Origin: Ignavibacteria bacterium
Lineage (GTDB): Bacteria; Bacteroidota; Ignavibacteria; Tepidaquicellales; Tepidaquicellaceae
Direction: 5' to 3'
NCBI GenBank assembly: GCA_016716125.1
Contig: JADJWZ010000023.1
Span: 1-50,864, forward strand
DNA length: 50,864 bases
Made by a program: the position numbers and the translations under genes. Below the pieces are notes generated by a model. That model saw only the letters and a list, made by a program, of their open reading frames with translations, was not told the DNA's origin and did not search any database. This document shows, piece after piece, positions 8,678 through 14,907 of this stretch (its first letter is position 1; every line of letters starts with the position of its first letter).

Positions 8678-9708
8678 TTTTTTACCAACGCAAGTTCTGA
8701 TTTATACTGCATGGAATTCAATGCTGCATTACGAAGTACTGTAATAATAGGAATAAAAAATTGAGGTCGAACAACATACATTTTATTGTATTTGTGTGAC
8801 ACATCAACAATTCCGGTATTGTAAAATTCACTTTCTGCTTCTAATAATGAAACAAGAACTGCGTATTCGCATTTTTTTTCGGTGCGGTCTTTGTCAAGTT
8901 CCTTTAAAAAATCTTCATTCCTCTTTTTTGTAGCTGTTTCCTCTCCCTCATTCTTCATTTCAAACATTATTGAAATGATTTCATTTCCTGCATCGTCAGA
9001 TTCCTTGTATATGAAATCTCCTTTACTGCCAGATTTTGAATCGTTGTCTTTTTCAAAATATGCTTTTTGAAAAGCTGTTGCACGAAGTTTGTTAAATTCA
9101 ATTTCACAATGTTGTTCAAGAGTTTCGCCCAACATTTTAGTTGACAGTTTTAGTTTCATATCTTTGACACGAGCAATTTCATCGTCTTTATATTTGATAA
9201 TTGCATCTTTGCTTTGCAATTCTGATGAAAATTTTTGTTTCAAAGAATTTTCCATATTTTGTTTTTCTAATTCTTTTGTCTTTAAGTCATTTGCCAAATT
9301 GTCTCGTTCTTTCTCAACTTTTTGAACAGCTTCGTTCACAGCAAGTTTTTTTTCTACTTCAACGTTGTCAATTTTTGCTTTAAGTAGGGTTATTTCAGCT
9401 TCTTTTTTATTTAGCTTTTCGGATAGTGCTAAGGCACTTTGAGCTTTGAGTTCTGTTAGTTCTTTATCTTTTTTTGCTAGTTGTTCTTGGAAAGAATTTC
9501 TAACATTTGCTTCAGCTAATTTTACTGCACTTTCTTTTTCTTTGTCTGCAAGATTTAGTCGATTTTGCAATTCTTCTTCAAATTGGTGGTCACGAACTTG
9601 TTTAACAATGTCAGCATAACCAGCTTCATCAACTTTAAATGCTTTTTTACAATTTGGGCAAATTATTTCGTTCATATTGTTTGGTATTTTATCCAACTTG
9701 TGCCTCAT
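8665..9708 (-). CDS. DUF2130 domain protein (PD-(D/E)XK nuclease-like)
   Basis: The protein has a short Zn-ribbon-like start (CPNCKKAF, C17 and C20), a long coiled coil from about 45 to 195, and a C-terminal DUF2130 domain with GDFIYKE and IMFEMKNE. D231 and E250-x-K252 fit a PD-(D/E)XK nuclease core. Met12 (MNEIICPNC) is the likelier start, leaving a 13-bp gap after the KTSC gene instead of a 20-bp overlap. The frame breaks near 8680 and continues at 8391-8677, so the full protein would be about 435 residues. Its role is unknown; nuclease activity is inferred. It is last in a run after the HerA remnant and KTSC. Confidence 0.8.
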   Translation of the reverse strand: MRHKLDKIPNNMNEIICPNCKKAFKVDEAGYADIVKQVRDHQFEEELQNRLNLADKEKESAVKLAEANVRNSFQEQLAKKDKELTELKAQSALALSEKLNKKEAEITLLKAKIDNVEVEKKLAVNEAVQKVEKERDNLANDLKTKELEKQNMENSLKQKFSSELQSKDAIIKYKDDEIARVKDMKLKLSTKMLGETLEQHCEIEFNKLRATAFQKAYFEKDNDSKSGSKGDFIYKESDDAGNEIISIMFEMKNEGEETATKKRNEDFLKELDKDRTEKKCEYAVLVSLLEAESEFYNTGIVDVSHKYNKMYVVRPQFFIPIITVLRNAALNSMQYKSELALVKKSKY

Positions 9709-9901
9709 TATACTGTCCTTTAATGTTTGAATGAAAGAACTTTCCTTGAGAACCTGAATTCATCAAATCGTAATAAATGCTCTCGGGAACATCATAATAT
9801 TGCCAAACTGCACCGCTATTAAATTCAACTTCCAAAGTTGAAATGTTAGCATCATAACCTAAACTGGCTATCATGCTGGATTGAACGCTTTCTCTATTCA
9901 T
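9689..9901 (-). CDS. KTSC domain protein
   Basis: A 70-residue protein consisting of one KTSC domain: SSMIASLGYDANISTLEVEF, then the GAVWQYYDVP strand and SGSQGKFFHSNIKGQY. The domain is small, often sits beside DNA-processing enzymes, and has been suggested to bind nucleic acid. It starts 3 bp after the stop of the HerA remnant and its end overlaps or abuts the DUF2130 start, so the three once formed one operon. Confidence 0.75.
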   Translation of the reverse strand: MNRESVQSSMIASLGYDANISTLEVEFNSGAVWQYYDVPESIYYDLMNSGSQGKFFHSNIKGQYNEAQVG

Positions 9902-9904
9902 TGT

Positions 9905-10160
9905 TTAAAATTTTTGTTGTCGAATTCTTGTTACTACTGTTTTATAATTGTCTGCACCTTCTGGATGAGCTTGCTTCCAAGCTTTAATCAATTTCGGGTC
10001 GTCACTTTTTGGTCTTGGATTATTTAGTTTGATTCTCACTCTTGATGGAATTTTAATTGCTTCACCAACAACTATTACTTCACCTGTTCGCAAAAGCTGG
10101 AAGTAAGTCAATCAATCTTTCATATGAGCGAACAAGATCTTGCTTCCATATTTTTACGTC
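9905..10160 (-). pseudogene. C-terminal remnant of a HerA-type ATPase
   Basis: The frame contains LRTGEVIVVGEAIKIPSRVR followed by RPKSDDPKLIKAW, the C-terminal hexamer-interface region I associate with HerA/DUF87 translocases. The frame just upstream reads WKQDLVRSYERLIDLLPA after a TAA at 10161-10163. Removing one T from the TTTT near 10094 joins them as LIDLLPALRTGE. Only about 85 C-terminal residues remain; the ATPase core is gone and repeat-rich DNA begins beyond it. The remnant shows that a HerA-KTSC-DUF2130 operon was truncated here. Confidence 0.6.
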
Positions 10161-10558
10161 TTACATATATTTATATAAAATAAATCATTACATCAGTAAT
10201 TTCAATTAAAATTTATAATGCTTCGTAAATTTTTATTACGGAATATTCAATTATCAATGATCAATTATCATAATCAATTTTCAATTATCAATTATTCCAA
10301 ATTGATCATAACATTACCTCCCGCGGGCTAAAGCCCATGTTCAATTATCAATGATTAATTATCAATGATTAATTATTCCAAATTGAATAAAAATGAAGCG
10401 CAGACAGACCGGAAAAAATTACCGGAGCCGGAGTTAGAAGTTAATAATGAGAGGAGAGAAGAAAAGAAGAAGATTGCTCTGTTTGTTCCAAAAATCATTT
10501 TTGATTTACAGATAGTGTTTTTCCCGTCCCGGATGAAATCGTGCTGAAGTTTGATCAT
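10161..10558. other. Repeat-rich intergenic region
   Basis: AT-rich DNA with scattered copies of TCAATTATCAATGATCAATT (about 10240-10310 and 10335-10385), separated by CCCGCGGGCTAAAGCCCATG at about 10319. That sequence resembles the palindromic intergenic repeat seen again near 37033. I see no convincing gene. It forms the boundary between the HerA remnant and the YdeI-like gene. Confidence 0.5.
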
Positions 10559-10757
10559 TTAATTAAATTTCTCACCGTTTGCCAGCTTTTTAATAATTTC
10601 TTTCATACGCTTTTCTCTTGTCTCCTGTTTTTTTGCGGTCTGAAGTCGAAATCCAATGGAGAAAAGATTGGTCTTATTGAGACCCGTAAAAAACGCTTTT
10701 GCTTTTTTGTTTTTGCTAAGTTCTTTTAGAAAGTCTTCCGGTATAGTCATTTTGCCG
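10559..10757 (-). pseudogene. Out-of-frame C-terminus of the YdeI-like protein
   Basis: The frame reads GKMTIPEDFLKELSKNKKAK, then AFFTGLNKTNLFSIGFRLQT and EKRMKEIIKKLANGEKF, the usual C-terminal helical part of YdeI/OmpD-associated proteins. It is in a different phase from 10747-11136. One extra C in the C5 run (plus-strand G5 at 10757-10761) would give AYDPPGKMTIPEDF and make one protein of about 192 residues. Confidence 0.8.
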
Positions 10758-11136
10758 GGGGATCGTACGCCCTTTCCCAATTACCGTTTGCTTTGGCTTT
10801 TTCGACAGCTTTTAATCCTGCGGTTCTCATTCTTCCTTCTTTGATTAATCTTGCAACGTGTCCGGTATTTATTTTAGACCAGATACTTTTTTCTCTTCGG
10901 GGACAAAACTTTTGCAACCAGGCTTGTTCGTCATATGCTTTTCTTTGACCATCAATCCACCCGTAGCAAAGAGCTGCATCAAGCGCTTCTGCATAACTGA
11001 CGGTCTTTTCCCCGGAATTTTTCTTGAATATTTTCAGCCAGAGACCATTTGAGTTATCGTGATTCTTTTGGAGCCAGGTTTCAAATGATTTCGCAGTTTT
11101 GAATTCTTTTATTGGAATAGTATTTAATTTAGTCAT
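10747..11136 (-). CDS. YdeI/OmpD-associated family protein, N-terminal part
   Basis: I place the start at the ATG at 11136 (MTKLNTIPIKEFKTAKSFE), because the open frame further upstream lies in GC-richer non-coding repeat DNA. The protein has the family's features: WLQKNHDNSNGLWLKIFKK, YAEALDAALCYGWIDGQ, FCPRREKSIWSKINTGHV and RMRTAGLKAVEKAKANGNWE. It then breaks at AYDPPAK by a one-base loss in a C-run, and the rest is at 10559-10757. The family is cytosolic with poorly known function; it has been linked to bacteriocin protection. Confidence 0.8.
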   Translation of the reverse strand: MTKLNTIPIKEFKTAKSFETWLQKNHDNSNGLWLKIFKKNSGEKTVSYAEALDAALCYGWIDGQRKAYDEQAWLQKFCPRREKSIWSKINTGHVARLIKEGRMRTAGLKAVEKAKANGNWERAYDPPAK

Positions 11137-11282
11137 ATTACTTTGTCGTTTATTCGGTTCTGTATGCTTGCCGCTAACGTTTTGCAGATTTGCGATGGGC
11201 GGGCTTTTCAGCACAAATGCCCGTGCGGAGAACAGAACTTTCACCTGCCATAAAACTGTCTGCAGAGCACGAAACCCCGCCT
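11137..11282. other. GC-richer non-coding segment
   Basis: This stretch contains GCCGCTAACGTTTTGCAG and then a GGGCGGGC block, with higher GC than its surroundings. It precedes the 14-bp tandem repeats. I see no gene with a supported start and treat it as intergenic repeat DNA of unknown type. Confidence 0.3.
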
Positions 11283-11549
11283 ATCAATGTTCGATTATCA
11301 ATGATCAATTGATCAATGATCAATTATCAATGATCAATTATCAATGATCAATTATCAATGATCGATTATCAATGATCAATTATCAATTATCAATTATCAA
11401 TGATCAATGATCAATTATCAATGATCAATGATCAATTATCAATGATCAATTATCAATTATCAATGATCAATTATCAATGATCAATTATCAATGATCAATT
11501 ATCAATGATCAATTATCAATGATCAATGATCAATTTTCAATTATCAATA
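11283..11549. repeat. Tandem 14-bp TCAATTATCAATGA repeats
   Basis: About 19 near-tandem units of TCAATTATCAATGA and shortened variants (TCAATGA, TCAATTA) fill this segment. Each TTGATAATTGA/TTGATCATTGA unit is partly self-complementary. Shorter runs of the same words occur at 10240-10385, 12655-12675, 16552-16580, 21303-21335 and 25455-25500, always outside genes. Confidence 0.85.
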
Positions 11550-11557
11550 TATTTTTC

Positions 11558-11656
11558 AGTTTTAAAAAAATTCACGGTAAACAAAATATCTATTCAGTAA
11601 GAATAGGATTGTCATACAGAGCTATGGGACTTAAGAAAGACAATACCGTCAGGTGA
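11558..11656 (+). pseudogene. Possible RelE/HigB-like toxin remnant
   Basis: A plus-strand frame reads SFKKIHGKQNIYSVRIGLSY followed by RAMGLKKDNTV and a stop. The pattern KIxGKxNxYSVRIxxxYRAxG is typical of the central part of small RelE/HigB-type toxins, whose ending normally continues with a WFWIGSH-like segment, absent here. No N-terminus is visible because the tandem repeats abut it. Short and degenerate, so the call is tentative. Confidence 0.35.
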
Positions 11657-11697
11657 AGAAGGCTGGGTTCCGGATGAAGTAATTGAATGAAATTTTT

Positions 11698-12528
11698 TCA
11701 TTTTAAATATTTCTCCATCCATTCAGTTGTCTTAAATGTCCATTCGTCCGGAAGAATATGCCCGCTCTCATAAATTATTATTTCCTTTGTTTGACTTGAT
11801 ATCAGATCAAAGAGCTGTCGTGCTTCTTCAGTTGTATAATTGAATTCATCGGTTTTTCCCACTTGCATAAGGAAGGGTCGATTCTTAATGTGCGGGGCAA
11901 AGTTGTAAACGTTAATTGCTGAATACTGGTCTTTTATTATAGGTGTGACGCATGCTACAGATGCCTTGATACGGGGCTCAACAGCTGATATGCTAAAAGT
12001 CATTAATCCTCCCATGCTGAAACCGATCATTCCTAATCGTGAATTATCTATATCCTCACGGATTTCCAGATAGTCAATTGCCCGGCGATATTCAGCAGCT
12101 GATTGAACTATCATGTCTCTCGCACACATAAGCCAGTCTTTCTCAAATATAAAAACTTCCGGTGATTCAAAGTCGTTGTTTGTTAAACGTTCACCATGAT
12201 ATTCAGCATCCAATGACAAAACTGCAAATCCCTGTGTGATTAATTGCATTGTAAGCTTTTCAGATGTCGTGCCTTCTTTCCACCATCTTTCCTTTGAACT
12301 TCCTATCCCATGTAATTGCAATACACAGGGATACGGAGCTCTGCCATTCACCGGGATTGCAAGATATCCGGGAACACGGTTGTTGCGCGTACCTGAGAAA
12401 ACAATCTTTTCGCGAACGAAATCACTGTAATCTAGCTTTTCAACAATCCGGACATTAAGCGGAATTGTCTTATCGTAATTAAAGAACTGACGCATGACTT
12501 CAAATGCTTCTGATCCGACTGGTTTCAT
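11698..12528 (-). CDS. Alpha/beta hydrolase (dienelactone hydrolase/acetyl-esterase type)
   Basis: A 276-residue cytosolic protein with the alpha/beta-hydrolase fold: the oxyanion-side motif LQLHGIGSSKE (71-80), the nucleophile elbow GFSMGG with Ser171, Asp227 in GKTDEFN and His257 in YESGHILP complete a catalytic triad. The cap region and VPGYLAIPVNGRAPYPCVL resemble acetyl xylan esterase and dienelactone-hydrolase relatives. The substrate cannot be told from sequence. It stands alone between repeat regions with no partner gene. Confidence 0.85.
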   Translation of the reverse strand: MKPVGSEAFEVMRQFFNYDKTIPLNVRIVEKLDYSDFVREKIVFSGTRNNRVPGYLAIPVNGRAPYPCVLQLHGIGSSKERWWKEGTTSEKLTMQLITQGFAVLSLDAEYHGERLTNNDFESPEVFIFEKDWLMCARDMIVQSAAEYRRAIDYLEIREDIDNSRLGMIGFSMGGLMTFSISAVEPRIKASVACVTPIIKDQYSAINVYNFAPHIKNRPFLMQVGKTDEFNYTTEEARQLFDLISSQTKEIIIYESGHILPDEWTFKTTEWMEKYLK

Positions 12529-12734
12529 AACAGAAGAGTTGTAACCTTGAGTTTAATGAAGCGAGTTTTCTAATGAATTAAAGCAAAATATAAAATTCCA
12601 TTTTGAATAATGAAATGAAATAAATTCAAAGAATTTTTTTAACTATCCAATTATCTATTTTATCAATTATCAATATATTTTTCAACGTAAAATCATAATT
12701 TGTTTTTTACAAAGATGAAACCAATGCATAACGC

Positions 12735-12758
12735 AGAGACGCAAAATTTTGCGTCTCT
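12735..12758. repeat. Perfect palindrome AGAGACGCAAAATTTTGCGTCTCT
   Basis: AGAGACGCAAAA is followed directly by its reverse complement. This GAGACGCAAAATTTTGCGTCTC word is a widespread intergenic repeat in several bacterial groups. Here it lies alone in non-coding DNA. Confidence 0.8.
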
Positions 12759-12984
12759 ACGGACCTCGCTAACACACCTGTATGTCTTTACCCAAGGTCC
12801 TTTATCACTCTCGCGGTTCTAAATCCCGCATAGAAATCAGGATCTCATATTATTCAGAATATTTCCCGGTTCCGGGATCCTCGATTTGAAAACATTGTTA
12901 TCCAAAACGTTTTCGAAAATAAATATATATGTGTGATTTTTCATAAATTTAAAGTTTTCTAATAAATAATTAGTATAACCGCCT

Positions 12985-13122
12985 TTGAAAAATTGCCGAA
13001 AGAATTCATAAGCAATTGCGTCAATAAAATTTCCTTGTCTGTCCCGAGTACTCGGGATGCGCAGCAAATTTTGAGTTGGAAATTTTATAGCAATTGTGAG
13101 ATGAATTCCGGCAATTTTTCAA
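12985..13122. repeat. Imperfect long inverted repeat around a CCCGAGTACTCGGG palindrome
   Basis: The left arm (12985-13034: TTGAAAAATTGCCG to AAAATTTCC) pairs with the right arm (13078-13122: GGAAATTTTATAG to GGCAATTTTTCAA). The loop between them carries the perfect palindrome TCCCGAGTACTCGGGA at 13042-13057. The layout resembles a MITE- or REP-like element; no transposase is next to it. Confidence 0.65.
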
Positions 13123-13138
13123 TCCCGAGTTCTCGGGA
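13123..13138. repeat. Second CCCGAG palindrome
   Basis: TCCCGAGTTCTCGGGA differs from the 13042-13057 copy at one central base and lies directly outside the right arm of the long inverted repeat. Confidence 0.7.
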
Positions 13139-13152
13139 AGATTTTTCTTTGT

Positions 13153-13182
13153 TTCTTTCTTTTGATCTCTCAAAAGAAAGAA
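13153..13182. repeat. A/T-rich hairpin
   Basis: TTCTTTCTTTTGA and TCAAAAGAAAGAA form a 13-bp stem around a four-base TCTC loop. No gene ends into it, so it is more likely part of the neighbouring repeat than a working terminator. Confidence 0.6.
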
Positions 13183-13304
13183 AGTAAAGAGCAGCTCATC
13201 TCTAATTTAAATGCCTGATGTTTTGGACAGATGTGATTTGAAAATGTCCCCGGTTTGTTTCTGTTTATTTCTATTTACTGAATATTATTTCAATTTATTG
13301 AAAT

Positions 13305-13934
13305 TTATTTCAGTGGATCTTTTCTTTTCTCATTTTTTATTGCCTCTGAAACTTTTTTTGTGAAAAATTTTTCACTTTTTAAAATTATTTTACTTTTTCG
13401 CAATTTTATTTTACCTTCACCCGCCATTATTTTACATTCACCCTCCATTATTTTACTTTCACCCTCCATTATTTTATCTTCACCCTCCATTATTTTATCT
13501 TCAGTCTCCATTATTTTACCTTCACCCTCCATTATTTTACCTTCACCCTCCATTATTTTACATTCAGTCCCCATTATTTTACATTCAGTCTCCATTATTT
13601 TACATTCAGTCTCCATTATTTTACCTTCACCCTCCATAATTTTGTCTTCACCCTCCATTATTTTACCTTCACTCTCCATTATTTTGTTTTCACTCTCCAT
13701 TATTTTGTCTTCGTTGAAAATTATTTCACATTCGCTCTTCATTATTTTGTTTTCGCTCTTCATTATTTTGTTTTCGCTCTTCATTATTTTGTTGTTAGTC
13801 TTCATTATTTTGTTTTCGCTCTTCATTATTTTGTTTTCGCTCTTCATTATTTTGTTTTCGCTCTTCATTATTTTGTTTTCGCTCTTCATTATTTTGTTTT
13901 CACTCTTCATTATTATTTTATTTTCACTCCTCAT
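13305..13934 (-). CDS. Possible 209-aa heptad-repeat protein (may be non-coding)
   Basis: A minus-strand frame made almost wholly of a 7-residue repeat, M-[KE]-x-E-x-K-I (MKSENKI near the start, METECKI and MEGEGKI later), about 25 times, ending in a basic tail. Heptads with regular Ile and Met could form a coiled coil. The opposite strand is also open for 228 codons (SIILPSP-type repeats), because the 21-bp unit is a multiple of three and lacks stops in those frames. No good ribosome site or neighbour supports expression, so this may be only a minisatellite. Confidence 0.25.
   Translation of the reverse strand: MRSENKIIMKSENKIMKSENKIMKSENKIMKSENKIMKSENKIMKTNNKIMKSENKIMKSENKIMKSECEIIFNEDKIMESENKIMESEGKIMEGEDKIMEGEGKIMETECKIMETECKIMGTECKIMEGEGKIMEGEGKIMETEDKIMEGEDKIMEGESKIMEGECKIMAGEGKIKLRKSKIILKSEKFFTKKVSEAIKNEKRKDPLK
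13425..13932. repeat. 21-bp minisatellite, about 25 copies
   Basis: Tandem copies of CATTATTTTACTTTCACCCTC and variants. The left half is rich in CACCCTC/CAGTCTC versions and the right half in nearly identical CATTATTTTGTTTTCGCTCTT copies. The graded divergence suggests recent expansion at the right end. Confidence 0.9.
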
Positions 13935-14436
13935 TTTATTACTTCTCCCCTTCTTTTTTCAGTTATCAGAACTCATAATTCAGTTTCTCCGCCGCTTTAT
14001 TCAGAATTTGCAGTCCTTTGTTCGATTTCTCCGGCTCTTCGCATGACATTCATCATTCTTCATTTGATTTCACGCTTTCTTTTCACTGTATTGATGTTTC
14101 TTTTTATCAGACTCTGCATACTTTGCAATATTTTCAGGTTACTTCACTACTTATTCATATTCCTTAATTTTACTTCTCCTTTTTATAAGAGAATCTTTGG
14201 ATTTCATTATTCGTTAATTCCCCCCTTTACTATATTAGACATGTAAATTTCCCGGACGTTCCCCAAACGTGCATTCCCGATCCGTTTTTAAAGGATTGTT
14301 CAGAGGATAGTTATCTCGCAGGTTAAAACATACTTATTTACCACAAAGCCCCAAAGACACAAATTAAATAATTTTAAAAATGAATGCTTTGTGCCTTCGC
14401 GCCTTAGTGGTAAAAATAAAAACCCGGAACTCTGAC
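13935..14436. other. Non-coding region upstream of groESL
   Basis: No gene is supported here: a 67-codon plus-strand frame at 14043-14246 has no start context or family. The region contains the inverted repeat at 14340-14411 and, at its end, the groESL promoter. Confidence 0.5.
14340..14411. repeat. ACCACAAAG...CCTTAGTGGT inverted repeat
   Basis: ACCACAAAGCCCCAAAGACAC on the left is matched, imperfectly and inverted, by TTTGTGCCTTCGCGCCTTAGTGGT on the right. This ACCACAAAGGCGC-type word is a common intergenic repeat in Bacteroidota-like genomes. Confidence 0.65.
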
Positions 14437-14465
14437 TTGAATTCTCAGATTAACATTATTATATT
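14437..14465 (+). promoter_or_regulatory. Sigma70-like promoter of groESL
   Basis: TTGAAT (14437-14442) and TATATT (14460-14465) are separated by exactly 17 bp. The -10 box runs into the CIRCE operator, which fits repression by HrcA. groES begins 90 bp downstream. Confidence 0.65.
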
Positions 14466-14490
14466 AGCACTCTTAAAGACAGACTGCTAA
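14464..14490 (+). promoter_or_regulatory. CIRCE operator (HrcA binding site)
   Basis: TTAGCACTC-N9-GACTGCTAA matches the CIRCE consensus TTAGCACTC-N9-GAGTGCTAA at all but one base. It overlaps the -10 element of the groESL promoter. Binding by HrcA and release on heat shock is the established behaviour of this element; the hrcA gene is not in the window. Confidence 0.92.
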
Positions 14491-14555
14491 TACGAAACAT
14501 CAAAACTTAAAAATCAAAGCGTTTTCTAAATAAATAACTTAAGAAAGGAAAAGAA

Positions 14556-14840
14556 ATGAACATCAAACCATTAAGCGATAGAATTATCGTAAAGCCGGCG
14601 GATGCAGAAGAAAAAACCGCTTCCGGGCTTATCATTCCTGATACAGCAAAAGAGAAGCCGATGAAAGGCGAGATCGTAGCTGTTGGAAAAGGAAAGATCA
14701 CCGATGACGGAAAAGAAATTAAAATGGAATTAAAAGTCGGAGATAAAGTGCTTTACGGTAAATATTCCGGCACTGAAATTACCGTCGAAGGTGATGAATA
14801 TCTGATCATGAGAGAATCAGATGTATATGCAATTATCTAA
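14556..14840 (+). CDS. groES: Co-chaperonin GroES
   Basis: A full-length 94-residue GroES, the lid of the cytosolic GroEL folding chamber. It starts MNIKPLSDRIIVKPADAEEK and has the mobile-loop segment KTASGLIIPDTAKEKP, the VVAVG-like EIVAVGKGK strand and the ending YLIMRESDVYAII. A strong AAGAAAGGAA ribosome site lies just upstream. Sixty-seven bases separate it from groEL, so the two form one operon driven by the CIRCE-controlled promoter. Confidence 0.98.
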   Translation: MNIKPLSDRIIVKPADAEEKTASGLIIPDTAKEKPMKGEIVAVGKGKITDDGKEIKMELKVGDKVLYGKYSGTEITVEGDEYLIMRESDVYAII

Positions 14841-14907
14841 ATTACATTCAGCGGAATTTTTTTCCGGAAATAAATAACAATTTTTAATAAACCAAAATAA
14901 AAAGAAT

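Larger units (their letters stand above)
12529..13304. other. Long non-coding region with several palindromic repeats
   Basis: There is no supported gene in about 775 bases. The region holds a 24-bp perfect palindrome (12735-12758), a long imperfect inverted repeat (12985-13122), two CCCGAG palindromes (13042-13057 and 13123-13138) and a strong AAAGAAAG hairpin (13153-13182). A 76-codon minus-strand frame across the inverted repeat is a by-product of that repeat. Confidence 0.6.

Noticed and set aside
10747..11244. Longer N-terminus for the YdeI-like protein starting at 11244
   Set aside because: The extra 36 codons lie in GC-richer non-coding repeat DNA and do not match the family; the ATG at 11136 fits the expected start.
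11283..11549. Possible origin of replication or iteron array
   Set aside because: The repeats are low-complexity TTGATAATTGA words found in many intergenic regions; there are no DnaA-box clusters and no dnaA or rep gene nearby.
12837..13067. 76-codon minus-strand frame
   Set aside because: It lies across the long inverted repeat and CCCGAG palindrome and matches no family.
13360..14046. 228-codon plus-strand frame of SIILPSP-type repeats
   Set aside because: It is the opposite strand of the 21-bp minisatellite; a stop-free 21-bp unit keeps several frames open, and no start context supports it.
14043..14246. 67-codon plus-strand frame upstream of groES
   Set aside because: There is no ribosome site, family or neighbour support, and its composition is like the surrounding non-coding DNA.
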